Positions 5,059 to 14,134 of a DNA stretch of 36,437 bases are shown here, piece by piece. This DNA comes from an uncultured Porphyromonadaceae bacterium (GTDB lineage Bacteria > Bacteroidota > Bacteroidia > Bacteroidales > Muribaculaceae). The stretch spans positions 1 through 36,437 of the forward strand of contig CAMWMR010000023.1 in the NCBI GenBank assembly GCA_947175425.1, in the 5' to 3' direction. Numbering within the stretch: position 1 is the first letter of the stretch; every line of letters starts with the position of its first letter. A program made the position numbers and the translations under genes. A model generated the notes under the pieces. That model did not search any database. It saw only the letters and a program-made list of their open reading frames with translations, and was not told where the DNA came from.

Positions 5059-5789
5059 GCGCAGTAATAATTCTTATAAAACTGATAGCGGCGCATCTCG
5101 CAGGAGATTTCATATTGCAGTCTGACAAGATGTGTGCGGATAAGTTTTCCAAAATTAAAACTGTCAGATATCGTGCATTGTCTGAGCATGCTACTATTCA
5201 AGCGACATTGGCATATCTGTTTGTCGCGCAATGGACAAACTGGGTTGTGCCGCTTGTTATTGGTGCCAGCCACTTTCTGATAGACTTGATAAAGACTCAC
5301 TTCAAGCGAAAAGATCTTGTCGGCTTTCTATGCGATCAGTTGGTACATTATTGTGTCATCGTTGTTCTATGGTTTACAGCATTCGCTAATCATGACTTCA
5401 ATCCTGCTACGGAAATCTTCTCTGCTAATTTTTGGATTGTTACAACGGCGTATATCGCGGTACTCTCGCCCACATCAGTTTTGATAAAATCATTCATTGA
5501 ATATGAGAAATGGTTGCCGGCAGATGCTTCTTTAAAAGGATTGCCCAATGCCGGAAAATGGATTGGTTATCTTGAAAGAATACTAATACTGACATTTGTT
5601 TTCACCGGCAATATTGAAGGAGTCGGCTTCCTGTTAGCCGCAAAATCTGTATTCCGTTTCGGCGAACTAAGCAAGGCTAAAGATATCAAGACGACGGAGT
5701 ATGTGCTGATTGGTACTTTTACCAGTTTCACAATCGCGATATTGCTTGGCTTTGGCGCAGTCCGGCTCATGGAGATGAATTTAGAATGA
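5055..5789 (+). CDS. DUF3307 membrane protein
   Basis: This 244-residue polytopic inner-membrane protein has about six to seven hydrophobic segments. DUF3307 hallmarks are His14, Asp18, Gln22 in the first helix (LIAAHLAGDFILQSDKM), His73/Asp77/Lys80 (SHFLIDLIK), Asp94/His98 (DQLVHY) and the C-terminal FRFGELSKAKDIKTTEYVLIGT. Conserved His/Asp inside helices resemble the YdjM-type putative membrane hydrolases, so an enzymatic or metal-binding role is possible but unproven. Translation is coupled to the SatD-like gene by an ATGA overlap, so the two very likely act together, with the soluble protein as sensor, regulator or signal maker and this one as membrane effector or output. Confidence 0.82.
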   Translation: MSAVIILIKLIAAHLAGDFILQSDKMCADKFSKIKTVRYRALSEHATIQATLAYLFVAQWTNWVVPLVIGASHFLIDLIKTHFKRKDLVGFLCDQLVHYCVIVVLWFTAFANHDFNPATEIFSANFWIVTTAYIAVLSPTSVLIKSFIEYEKWLPADASLKGLPNAGKWIGYLERILILTFVFTGNIEGVGFLLAAKSVFRFGELSKAKDIKTTEYVLIGTFTSFTIAILLGFGAVRLMEMNLE

Positions 5790-5876
5790 CAGGTGATTAT
5801 TAAGTTAAAATCATCCGGCGAAAAGGAAGTGTGCTACTACTTCTATAAGGAATCATTTTTCACGTTCCGGCAGATA
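5790..5876. other. Convergent intergenic gap
   Basis: An 87-base gap lies between the DUF3307 gene and the TlpA-like gene on the other strand. A weak GAAGT...ACTTC inverted repeat (about 5826-5843) is present, but there is no convincing T run. No gene is seen. Confidence 0.4.
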
Positions 5877-7241
5877 CTATTTATGGCGATTCAGGAAGTC
5901 GGGGAGCTCCGGAGACAGATACCGTGGCACGCCGTCTTTTATCACATTGCCGTTTTTATCTATCATAATATGAGTCGGATAGCTTTGAACGTTAAGATGA
6001 CCCAAGATATGATCGGTCATTTCAACATCATCCATATCTATAAAAATATGTATAGCGTTTGATATAGTGGGGACTAATTTAATCCAGTTATCCTTGCTCG
6101 AATTAAGCCACATTACAGCAAATCTGATATCGCTGTCTTTGAAATGTTCTCTCAGCGACTCACTTCCTTTTAGTCCCGCACGGCATGCGCCGCACCAAGT
6201 GGCACTTATGTCAAGGTATACAGGGTGTCCTGCGTATTCATTTATAAGCCATTTCAAAGGATTCTCATCAATAAGCTCCTTCATTTCTCCATCTGCATAG
6301 ACAATGATGTCGCCGTGCTTTATTCCGTCAATTGAAATGTTTTTGACGGGCTGAGCGTGTCCATAAAGCCGGTCATAATATTTTTTATTGAAAAACACCG
6401 ATCTATCCGGCACCGGAGCAGCCTCATCACATGCATACATTATATCGCGTACAGTTCCTTTCGGAGCCTTGTCCCTCACATCAGGAAAATGATTCATTAT
6501 CGCAGCGAGGTGAAATGGAAAGATCATCACCTTTGTATTTTCGTCATTAAAAATATCAAAGATCGGATCAAGGAAAAAGGCACGCTTTTCTTCAATATTC
6601 CGTCCGCTATAGTCTAATGCGGAATTTGCAAGAGCATAAATATTATCAGCATATAACATCGAGATTACTTCGTCAGACAAATTGTGCTTCCGCGCATAAA
6701 TATCAATACTGTCTCTCCCCTGCCGGACATATTCCTTAAACACATGCATATATTCTTCAAATGCAACAGTATCGGCGGGCAAATGAGCCGCATTCATTAA
6801 TGTAATCATATACTGAAATGCAGCATCATACTGCTGATTTATTTCTGCATGGTCGCCTGAGAATGATACCGAAAGCGGAGACGCGGAAGCATCTATATCC
6901 ATATATATGGAATCGCCGGGAGCCGCAAATGCATTGATGAAGTTGCGTCTGTTATAGTTTACAGTGAAGGTGTGAGGATATGACAGTGGAATTTTACGGC
7001 AAAAAGAATCATTGCTGTCAAGTTCGCATATTTCTCTTGCATTCTTATCGGATGGATCACATTCGATTATAGTGGCGGTGCGAGGCATCCCTTCTGCTAT
7101 GTTCCTGAAGTGAGCCGATACTGTTATTGAGTCTTGCATTGATGTTTCAGCCGAAGAATTTGCCCCTTTTGCCGTGCATGGAACTGATGCAATAAGCATA
7201 AAGTATGCAATTATCGTAAAAATTCTGTTTGCCATATCCAC
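5877..7241 (-). CDS. TlpA-like thioredoxin-fold periplasmic protein
   Basis: This 454-residue secreted protein has a signal peptide (MDMANRIFTIIAYFMLIASV, cleavage after about residue 25). A long N-terminal part of the type found before thioredoxin domains in Bacteroidota follows: beta-rich (about 35-130), then helical (130-330). The C-terminal thioredoxin domain (about 325-454) has WCGAC at 349-353 and a cis-Pro at 422 (SYPT). The two Cys should act in thiol-disulfide exchange in the periplasm. No lipobox Cys follows the signal peptide at the usual place, though Cys22 lies in it. The alternative start at Met3 is equally possible. It is a single gene with its own -7 element (7333-7340) and a structured leader. 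The target protein is unknown. Confidence 0.88.
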   Translation of the reverse strand: MDMANRIFTIIAYFMLIASVPCTAKGANSSAETSMQDSITVSAHFRNIAEGMPRTATIIECDPSDKNAREICELDSNDSFCRKIPLSYPHTFTVNYNRRNFINAFAAPGDSIYMDIDASASPLSVSFSGDHAEINQQYDAAFQYMITLMNAAHLPADTVAFEEYMHVFKEYVRQGRDSIDIYARKHNLSDEVISMLYADNIYALANSALDYSGRNIEEKRAFFLDPIFDIFNDENTKVMIFPFHLAAIMNHFPDVRDKAPKGTVRDIMYACDEAAPVPDRSVFFNKKYYDRLYGHAQPVKNISIDGIKHGDIIVYADGEMKELIDENPLKWLINEYAGHPVYLDISATWCGACRAGLKGSESLREHFKDSDIRFAVMWLNSSKDNWIKLVPTISNAIHIFIDMDDVEMTDHILGHLNVQSYPTHIMIDKNGNVIKDGVPRYLSPELPDFLNRHK

Positions 7242-7262
7242 TGTATTGTTTCGTTTTTCAGG

Positions 7263-7308
7263 TATATTCTATCTGCGTGAAGGCATTCAGCTTTTCGCGC
7301 AGAATATA
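7263..7308 (-). promoter_or_regulatory. Hairpin in the TlpA-like gene leader
   Basis: An imperfect inverted repeat has CTGCGTGAAGGC (7273-7284) facing GCTTTTCGCGCAG (7290-7302), flanked by TATATTCT (7263-7270) and AGAATATA (7301-7308). It lies in the leader between the -7 element and the start codon, so it would be in the mRNA. There is no T run. Confidence 0.45.
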
Positions 7309-7332
7309 TTTTCAAACTAATAATTCGTATGG

Positions 7333-7340
7333 CAAAGATA
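7333..7340 (-). promoter_or_regulatory. -7 element of the TlpA-like gene
   Basis: TATCTTTG on the minus strand is an exact TAnnTTTG match about 90 bases before the ATG. No TTG is found at the expected -33 position, so the promoter may need an activator or be weak. Confidence 0.5.
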
Positions 7341-7599
7341 CTCAAATACCATAGAAAACAGCGAATAATAAACCGAAAAATCGGCCTATTGTCTCACATG
7401 TCGCAATTTATTTGTCCAAAATAAGATGAGTATGTTTTCCGCTCTTATTCAAGTAAGATAGTTTTTTGAACATAAAAAAGTAGATGTGTAAATTGGCAAA
7501 ATAATTGCAACACACCCCATTCTATAAAAAATGCTAAATTATCATCTTCTTCTTTACTTAGACCACGTTTGCGAAACTTTTTTATAAGCTTTAGTGTTA
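7341..7599. other. Divergent intergenic region
   Basis: About 260 AT-rich bases lie between divergent promoters. I see no gene, no strong hairpin and no RNA gene here. This is also the boundary where sequence composition changes from the AT-richer left part to the GC-richer core. Confidence 0.5.
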
Positions 7600-7630
7600 T
7601 TGATTTAATCAATGATTTTTTTTAATTTTG
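7600..7630 (+). promoter_or_regulatory. Promoter of the tolC-to-helicase operon
   Basis: TTG (7600-7602), 20 bases, then TAATTTTG (7623-7630) is an exact consensus match. The predicted leader is about 60 bases. The -33 element is embedded in the palindrome ATTGATTTAATCAAT (7599-7613), a possible repressor site. Confidence 0.7.
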
Positions 7631-7695
7631 CACCTGCTCTGAAACCCGATGTTCAACGGGTGTATTTCATTTTCAACTACCTTAACGGTCTTTTT

Positions 7696-9198
7696 ATGAG
7701 ACTTCCTTCATTCGTCACAAAAACAGGCATGGCTTCGGCTGCCGCTATTTTGCTATTATCCGCATCTTTGGAAGCAAAGGCCTCCCAAGATTCCGATGTG
7801 CAGATTCCTCAAAGCCCCGTGGAACTTGCATCTTTGCGGGAACTTGCGCTGGCGCACAACAAACAGTTGATGATAGCCCGGGAACGCATTAAAAAAGCCG
7901 AATATCAAAACAAGCAGGCTTTTGCTGCATATCTGCCCTCCCTCGACTTTAACGGTGGATATGTGTACAATCAAAAGGAACTTTCCCTTTTCGACTCCGA
8001 CCAGCTGCTGCCTACAAAGACTTTCGACCTCGAAACGCAAAGCTATCAGTACAACCTTGTTAAAAATCCCGTAACAGGTGAACCTATAAAAGGCCCCGAC
8101 GGACAGTACGTGCCGTCTACCGTTGCTCTAATCCCAAAGGAGGCCATGACTTTCGACATCCACAATGTTTTCTTCGGCGCCGTAACTCTTACGCAGCCTA
8201 TTTACATGGGCGGAAAAATTGTGGCTATGAATAAAATAACCAAAGCTGCCGAAACTGCCGCACGCGAAATGCACAACAGCGAGGCCGAAAATGTTATATA
8301 TGCCGTGGATGCTGCGTACTGGATGGTGGTGTCTCTCAAAGCAAAGGAAAAACTCGCCGTCAGCTACGTGGAACTTCTCGATTCGCTGAGCCGCGACGTA
8401 CACCTCATGCTCGAGCAGGGCGTTGCCACAAAAAGCGATGTGCTTAGCGTGGACGTGAAACTTAATGCCGCTCAGGTTGACCTTACAAAGGTGGAAAACG
8501 GACTCGTGCTTTCCCGCATGGCTCTCAATCAGGTGTGCGGACTGCCTATAGACGCAACATACATCCTTGCCGACGAAAACACCGACACTCCGGCTCTCCA
8601 GCCCGGGCTACAACCCGAAGGAGGATACGACATGGAGCTCGTCTATGCCAACCGTCCCGACCTGCGGGCTTTGGAACAGACCGTTACCGTGGCTCAGCAG
8701 ACAAAAAAAGTGGCGCTCTCCACAATGCTCCCCACGGTAGCACTCATAGGAAGCTACGAATTCTCCAATCCCAATGTATTCGACGGGTTCAAAAAACGAT
8801 TTAACGGAGCTTTCAGTGTAGGTGCAATGGTATCCATTCCGCTGTGGCACTGGGGTGGCGACTACAGCAAGTACAAAGCCGCCGCTGCCGACGAAGCAAT
8901 TGCTCGCCTTAAAGTGCAGGACGCTCGCGAACTAATCGACCTCCAGGTTAATCAGGCGTCGTTCAAAACAACCGAAGCCTATAAAACATATCACACTACC
9001 GAAGCTAACCTCGCCAAGGCCGACGAAAATCTGCGCTCGGCAAAACTCGCTTTCCGCGAAGGAATGGCTACTGCCGACAACGTTATGGCCGCACAGACAG
9101 CTTGGCTAAAAGCTCACTCCGAAAAAATCGACGCTATGATTGAGGTGCAGATGTGCCACACCTACCTCAGCAAAGCCCTGGGAACTCTATACCGCTAA
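7696..9198 (+). CDS. TolC-family outer membrane efflux protein
   Basis: This is a 500-residue protein from the ATG at 7696, which gives a standard signal peptide (MRLPSFVTKTGMASAAAILL..., cut near SLEAKA). The upstream in-frame ATG at 7612 overlaps the promoter and is rejected. Two outer-membrane efflux repeats are visible, one beginning SLRELALAHNKQLMIARERI and the second around ELVYANRPDLRALEQTVTVA. Each has the long helical coiled-coil layout that forms the trimeric periplasmic tunnel. LPTVALIGSYEFSNPNVFDG is the usual beta-strand segment. It is the first gene of an eight-gene run and supplies the outer channel for the HlyD-permease genes that follow 19 bases later. The substrate is unknown. 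Confidence 0.93.
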   Translation: MRLPSFVTKTGMASAAAILLLSASLEAKASQDSDVQIPQSPVELASLRELALAHNKQLMIARERIKKAEYQNKQAFAAYLPSLDFNGGYVYNQKELSLFDSDQLLPTKTFDLETQSYQYNLVKNPVTGEPIKGPDGQYVPSTVALIPKEAMTFDIHNVFFGAVTLTQPIYMGGKIVAMNKITKAAETAAREMHNSEAENVIYAVDAAYWMVVSLKAKEKLAVSYVELLDSLSRDVHLMLEQGVATKSDVLSVDVKLNAAQVDLTKVENGLVLSRMALNQVCGLPIDATYILADENTDTPALQPGLQPEGGYDMELVYANRPDLRALEQTVTVAQQTKKVALSTMLPTVALIGSYEFSNPNVFDGFKKRFNGAFSVGAMVSIPLWHWGGDYSKYKAAAADEAIARLKVQDARELIDLQVNQASFKTTEAYKTYHTTEANLAKADENLRSAKLAFREGMATADNVMAAQTAWLKAHSEKIDAMIEVQMCHTYLSKALGTLYR

Positions 9199-9217
9199 CT
9201 CTCTAAACTGCTTTATA

Positions 9218-10228
9218 ATGCAAGACGCAAACTCCACTCAAGAAAAACGTGCCAACCGCACTTTGTTATTCACCATGGGCGCGGTGGTACTCGCCGTGGC
9301 TATCATTGCAATTATCGGTTTTGTATTCATGAACCGTCCCCAAAGCTACATCGAGGGACAGGTGGAAGGAACAAACATACGAATTTCGGGAAAACTGCCC
9401 GGACGAGTAATGGAATTTTACGCTCACGAGGGCGATACCGTGCACGCCGGCGACACGCTGGTGCGAATTCACTCATCGGTTGTGGAAGCGCAGCTCGGAC
9501 AGGCCGAAGCCATGAAAGAAGTGGCTGCAGCTCAAAATAAAAAAATCGACGCAGGAACGCGCTCGCAGATTGTAAACGCTGCCGCCGACCTTCTCCGTCA
9601 GGCCGAAGCTGCTCTCACAATTACCGAAAAAACCTACACCCGCATGGAAAACCTCTATCGCGAAGGCGTGGTTTCGGAACAGAAACGCGATGAGGCCAAA
9701 GCTGCCTACGATGCCGCCACAGCCGCTCGCGATGCTGCAAAAAGCCAGCTATCACTTGCCAAAGCCGGTGCTCAGAACGAAGATAAGGAATCCGCACAGG
9801 CGCTTGTAAACGCTGCCGGCAGCGGGGTGGAACAGGTACAGGCTATTCTTGACGACAGCTTCCTCACCGCTCCTTGCGACGGTGTTATCGACCAGGTTTA
9901 CCCCGAACCGGGCGAACTGGTTATGATTGGCGCTCCAATTATGAGCCTCCTGAAAATGGATAACCGCTGGGTAACTTTCAACGTCCGCGAGGAACTTCTC
10001 AACGACCTGCAGATGGGTAAAAAAATAGAAGTTATGATTCCCGCCCTCGCTCAAAAGAAAATCGACGTGGAAATATATTATATCCGCGATATGGGAAGCT
10101 ACGCCACTTGGCGCGCCACAAAGTCGACCGGAAGCTACGACAGCCGTACATTCCAGATTAAGGCTCGCCCCACCGAAGATGTGCCCGGACTGCGCCCCGG
10201 AATGTCGGTGGTTTATTCTCAGGATTAG
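9218..10228 (+). CDS. HlyD/EmrA-type membrane fusion protein
   Basis: This is a 336-residue periplasmic adaptor anchored by one N-terminal helix (about residues 18-38, LLFTMGAVVLAVAIIAIIGF). The order after it is: a half lipoyl motif (EGTNIRISGKLPGRVMEFYAHEGDTVHAGDTLVRI), a long alpha-helical hairpin rich in Ala, Glu and Lys (about 85-215), the second lipoyl half (APCDGVIDQVYPEPGELVMIGAPIM), and a beta-barrel domain. The start at 9218 follows the tolC stop by 19 bases; upstream in-frame starts fall inside tolC. It connects TolC to an inner membrane transporter, here presumably the two ABC-2 permeases downstream. Confidence 0.92.
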   Translation: MQDANSTQEKRANRTLLFTMGAVVLAVAIIAIIGFVFMNRPQSYIEGQVEGTNIRISGKLPGRVMEFYAHEGDTVHAGDTLVRIHSSVVEAQLGQAEAMKEVAAAQNKKIDAGTRSQIVNAAADLLRQAEAALTITEKTYTRMENLYREGVVSEQKRDEAKAAYDAATAARDAAKSQLSLAKAGAQNEDKESAQALVNAAGSGVEQVQAILDDSFLTAPCDGVIDQVYPEPGELVMIGAPIMSLLKMDNRWVTFNVREELLNDLQMGKKIEVMIPALAQKKIDVEIYYIRDMGSYATWRATKSTGSYDSRTFQIKARPTEDVPGLRPGMSVVYSQD

Positions 10229-10249
10229 TAAACTTTTAGATTTTTCCTC

Positions 10250-11416
10250 ATGGCCAATTTAGGTTTCATGGATGGCATGCGCCGCGAGATAAGGCGGATG
10301 AGCTCCCGCAGGATGTACATCCTCGGCATGATTATTGTGCCGGTATTCGTTGCCGTGTTCTTCCTCAGCATTCTCAACGAGGGACTCCCCGAACACGTGC
10401 CGACTGCTGTTGTCGACCTGGACCACTCCGAAATGTCGCGCACGGTTACGCGCTCGCTAAAGGCCATGCAGGTGCTCGACCTCAACACCGAATGCGAAAG
10501 TTACGACGAAGCCCTCCGGCAGATACGAACCGGCAACGTGTTCGGCTTTTTCGTAATTCCCGCTAATTTTGAAAAAGACGCCCTGAGTGGTAACGGCCCC
10601 ACGCTGGAGTACTATACCAACATGACCTTCTTTGTACCCGGAACTCTGTCGTTCAAAGGGTTCAAAACTGTGGCTGTGGCCGCATCGGGCGGGGTAGTGA
10701 AGCAAACTCTTACAAGCCTTGGATTGCCCCCCGAAAAAACCGATGCTTTGGTTCAGCCGGTTGTTATGGACATCAACGCGCTCAACAACCCGTGGATGAA
10801 TTACGCCATATACCTCTGCCCCTCCTTCACAATGGCCACTTTAGCGCTCATGATAATGCTCATGACAGTATTCTCCATTAGCTTGGAAATAAAAAAGGGT
10901 ACATCTGTTGAATGGCTCGCAGTGGCTAAAGGTAGAATCAGCGTGGCCCTTGTTTCCAAACTGTTGCCGCACACAATTGTTTACTTTGCCGTGGGACTGT
11001 TCATTCTGTGGCTTCTGTTCGGATTCTCGGCATTCCCCATGAACGGCAGCCTCGGATGGATGATTGCCGCAACCGCTCTGCTTGTAATGGCTTCACAGGC
11101 ATTTGCTGTGTTCATAGTTTCGGTTGTGCCCAATCCGCGACTCGCAATGAGTATATGCGCACTGTTCGGTATTCTGTCGTTCTCGTTCACCGGTTTCTCT
11201 TTCCCCGTGGAAAGCATGTACGGCTATCTAGCCGTATTCAGCTGGCTCGCGCCGATACGATACTGGTTTCTTATCTATATCAACGAAGCCCTCAACGGTG
11301 TGGCTGTTTACTACTCTCGCCTCTACTTCGTAGCTCTTATTGTTCTATTGTTCGGACCGGCGCTTATGACATGGAATCTTAAACGCATGGCTCTCAAACC
11401 CGTTTACGTGCCTTGA
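10250..11416 (+). CDS. ABC-2 type permease, first of two
   Basis: This 388-residue protein fits the YbhS/YhhJ-like (ABC2_membrane_3) layout. It has one N-terminal helix (about 22-43), a large periplasmic domain (PTAVVDLDHSEMSRTVTRSL...) with the typical 'v.n.D.S.lsr.l...l' start and 'G..gffviP.nFe' segment, then five to six helices from about 185 to the end. It normally pairs with a second permease and a cytosolic ATPase to export small molecules or lipids through HlyD and TolC. It starts 21 bases after hlyD and ends one base before the next permease gene. No ATPase gene occurs in this operon. Confidence 0.9.
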   Translation: MANLGFMDGMRREIRRMSSRRMYILGMIIVPVFVAVFFLSILNEGLPEHVPTAVVDLDHSEMSRTVTRSLKAMQVLDLNTECESYDEALRQIRTGNVFGFFVIPANFEKDALSGNGPTLEYYTNMTFFVPGTLSFKGFKTVAVAASGGVVKQTLTSLGLPPEKTDALVQPVVMDINALNNPWMNYAIYLCPSFTMATLALMIMLMTVFSISLEIKKGTSVEWLAVAKGRISVALVSKLLPHTIVYFAVGLFILWLLFGFSAFPMNGSLGWMIAATALLVMASQAFAVFIVSVVPNPRLAMSICALFGILSFSFTGFSFPVESMYGYLAVFSWLAPIRYWFLIYINEALNGVAVYYSRLYFVALIVLLFGPALMTWNLKRMALKPVYVP

Positions 11417-11417
11417 T

Positions 11418-12632
11418 ATGTCTGTATTCAAAAAAATATACGCATGGTTCGCAAATGTAGGGCGCGTGTTTGCCAATGAACTGCGCCTTATTATACACGA
11501 CCCCGGCGTGCTTCTTTTCTTCATTGCACTGCCTTTCGCCTACCCCGTTGTATATACCCTCATATACAACCCCGAGCTTGTGCGCAAAATTCCCGTAGCC
11601 GTAGTGGATCAATCCATGACACCCGAATCGCGACTGCTGGTTCGAAAAGCCGATGCTTCGCCGGGTATAGACATTTACGCCTACTGCGCCGACATGCCCG
11701 AGGCCCGCAATCTTATGGCCGAAAAAAAGGTATTCGGAGTGTTGCAAATACCATCCGACTATGCAAAGAAACTTGCCTTGGGCGAACAGGCACATGTTGA
11801 GTTTTACTCCGACATGAGTCTGCTGCTCCGTTACCGCACTTTCGTATCATCGCTCACCGACCTGCAGATTGAACTTATAGGAGAGGAGACAGGCGAAAAA
11901 ATATCATCGGCGGGGCTCGGCTCGTTAACCGGCGGACTTACATCGCCAATAAACAGCAGCAGCAACTTCCTGGGCGATACCGAACAGGGTTTCGCTTCGT
12001 TTGTAATTCCCGGTATCGTTATTCTCATACTGCAGCAGAGTATGCTGCTCGGGATATGTCTGCTTGGCGGAACGTCCAGCGAACGACGCCGGGCAAACGG
12101 AGGCATCGACCCCAAAAAGGTTAATGCTGGAGCATGTGCCACTGTGTGGGGACAAGCATTGGCGTATACTATCTTCTATATCCCGATGACCGTATACATT
12201 CTCCATTTCATTCCCGAAATGTTCAATCTGCCGCATTATGGCTCGCCGGTGGAATATCTATTGTTCATATTCCCCATGCTGCTCGCATCGGCATTCCTCG
12301 GGCTTACACTTAACGCGCTTATGAAAGAACGCGAAAGCGCTTTCATAATAATTGTGTTCACATCCGTGGTATTCCTTTTCCTCAGCGGACTCACATGGCC
12401 GCGCTACGCAATGAGCACCTTGTGGACGTGGGTGGGAAACTGCGTACCTGCCGTATGGGGTGTAGAAGGATTCATCCGAATCAACAGCAACGCGGCCTCC
12501 CTGCCCGAAAACTCCGTGCCGTTCATGGCCTTGTGGTGCCTCGCCGCATTTTATCTCATTACTGCTATTTTTGTAACTCGATACATTAACAATAAATCCA
12601 TATCCGAAAGCAAAAAGGCATGGCAGGAATAA
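11418..12632 (+). CDS. ABC-2 type permease, second of two
   Basis: This 404-residue protein has the same architecture as the preceding gene: an N-terminal helix after 'FANELRLIIHDPGVLLFFIALPFAYPVVY', a periplasmic domain (IPVAVVDQSMTPESRLLVRK ...), then about six C-terminal helices. The 'FVIPGIVILILQQSMLLGI' segment is typical of the family. Its end overlaps the flippase gene by 13 bases, tying the transporter genes to the surface-polysaccharide genes behind them. The two permeases likely form a heterodimer. The required ATP-binding subunit must be encoded elsewhere, or the complex works without one. Confidence 0.9.
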   Translation: MSVFKKIYAWFANVGRVFANELRLIIHDPGVLLFFIALPFAYPVVYTLIYNPELVRKIPVAVVDQSMTPESRLLVRKADASPGIDIYAYCADMPEARNLMAEKKVFGVLQIPSDYAKKLALGEQAHVEFYSDMSLLLRYRTFVSSLTDLQIELIGEETGEKISSAGLGSLTGGLTSPINSSSNFLGDTEQGFASFVIPGIVILILQQSMLLGICLLGGTSSERRRANGGIDPKKVNAGACATVWGQALAYTIFYIPMTVYILHFIPEMFNLPHYGSPVEYLLFIFPMLLASAFLGLTLNALMKERESAFIIIVFTSVVFLFLSGLTWPRYAMSTLWTWVGNCVPAVWGVEGFIRINSNAASLPENSVPFMALWCLAAFYLITAIFVTRYINNKSISESKKAWQE

Positions 12633-14134
12633 AATCCTTGGCCAAAGATACGGCCATATACGGCGTCAGCTCAATCGTGGGACGCTTCCTCAACTGGATG
12701 CTCGTTCCGCTGTACACAATAATGTTCTCGGTAGAGGACTACGGCGTGGTTACTTTTGTATACTCGGTGGTTGCCCTGGCAATGGTTATACTCACCTACG
12801 GACTCGAAACAGGCTTCTTCCGATTTTCAAATCACGAGAGATGGACCGATGCTAAAGAGGTTTACTCTACATGCCTTATTTCTCTGGCAGCAACATCTTC
12901 GCTCTTCGTAATTCTTGTCGCAGCTTTCCTTTCGCCCGTAACACGCGCAATGGAATGCGAGGGACATCCCTCCTTCGTCATGATGATGGCCGTGTGTGTG
13001 GCTTTGGATGCTTTTATGGCTGTTCCTTACGGATACCTGCGACAGAATAAACGCCCTGTACGCTTTGCCGTTCTCAAGCTGGTGAACATTGGCCTCAATA
13101 TAGGATTCAACCTGTTTTTCATCCTCCTGTGCCCGCATCTCTACAAAACTGCTCCACAAACCGTAAGTTTCTTCTACAACCCGCAGTTCGGAATAGGATA
13201 CATTTTCCTTGCAAACCTGCTGGCCTCGGCGGTGAACATTTTCATGATGATTCCCGAACTGCGAGGATTCAAATGGAAATTCAACCCGCGTCTATGGCGC
13301 GAAATTATGGCATACTGTGCGCCCCTGCTCGTGCTCGGAGTAGCCGGTATAATGAATCAGACAATCGACAAACTGCTGTATCCTCACCTTGTTTCCGACC
13401 CGGCCGAAGCAATGTACGGACTCGGCATTTACGGCGCAAACTATAAGCTGGCAGTTGTGCTGCTCGTTTTCCTGCAGGCTTTCCGTTTTGCCTACGAACC
13501 TTTTATTTTCGCTCGGGCAAAGGACTGCGGACAACACAAGTTCGATGCCTACCGCGATGCAATGAACTACTTCTGCGGTTTTGCCTTGCTGATTTTTCTT
13601 GCTGTAATGTTCTATCTGGACATCATTCGCTACTTTATCTCTCCGCGATATTTCAGCGGCTTGAGTGTTGTCCCGCCCATCATGCTTGCCGAGCTGTTTT
13701 TCGGTATATTCTACAACCTCTCGGTATGGTATAAAATAACCGACCGCACCTCATGGGGCATGTGGTTCTCGCTTTTCGGACTCGCCACGACCGTTGTGCT
13801 TAACATTATTCTGGTTCCTAAAATCGGTTATATGGGCTGTGCCATAGCCGCACTCACAAGCTATGGACTGATGATGATTGCAAGCTATCTGGTTGGTCTC
13901 AAAATCTATCCCATAGGATATAGCATTAAACGACTCGGTGCATATTTCGGCGTGGCCGCCATACTTTATTTTGCAGGCTGCGTACTATTGCCCGCCGCAC
14001 ATTTTCACGCTGCCGTGAATGCCTGCATTCGCCTTGCGCTCCTCATTTTGTTTGTAATTATTTTTGCACGCATAGAACACGTAAAACTTTCATCTCTCGC
14101 CGAGCCTTTGCTACGACGCTTTAAACGGACATGA
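12620..14134 (+). CDS. Polysaccharide/lipid-linked oligosaccharide flippase (Wzx/MATE-like)
   Basis: This is a 504-residue inner membrane protein with about 14 predicted helices and the MOP-superfamily start 'SLAKDTAIYGVSSIVGRFLNWMLVPLYT', including the 'GlGtf' equivalent SVEDYGVVTFVYSVVALAMV. A charged loop around 'RFSNHERWTDAKEVYST' is also family-like. It should flip undecaprenyl-linked glycans across the membrane. The ATG lies 13 bases inside the upstream permease gene, and its stop overlaps the glycosyltransferase start by four bases. No other polysaccharide genes flank it, so it may serve a single envelope glycan rather than a capsule locus. Confidence 0.88.
   Translation: MAGIKSLAKDTAIYGVSSIVGRFLNWMLVPLYTIMFSVEDYGVVTFVYSVVALAMVILTYGLETGFFRFSNHERWTDAKEVYSTCLISLAATSSLFVILVAAFLSPVTRAMECEGHPSFVMMMAVCVALDAFMAVPYGYLRQNKRPVRFAVLKLVNIGLNIGFNLFFILLCPHLYKTAPQTVSFFYNPQFGIGYIFLANLLASAVNIFMMIPELRGFKWKFNPRLWREIMAYCAPLLVLGVAGIMNQTIDKLLYPHLVSDPAEAMYGLGIYGANYKLAVVLLVFLQAFRFAYEPFIFARAKDCGQHKFDAYRDAMNYFCGFALLIFLAVMFYLDIIRYFISPRYFSGLSVVPPIMLAELFFGIFYNLSVWYKITDRTSWGMWFSLFGLATTVVLNIILVPKIGYMGCAIAALTSYGLMMIASYLVGLKIYPIGYSIKRLGAYFGVAAILYFAGCVLLPAAHFHAAVNACIRLALLILFVIIFARIEHVKLSSLAEPLLRRFKRT

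Noticed and set aside
7612-7695. Upstream in-frame extension of the TolC gene
   Set aside because: It overlaps the -7 promoter element and would bury the signal peptide 28 residues inside the protein.
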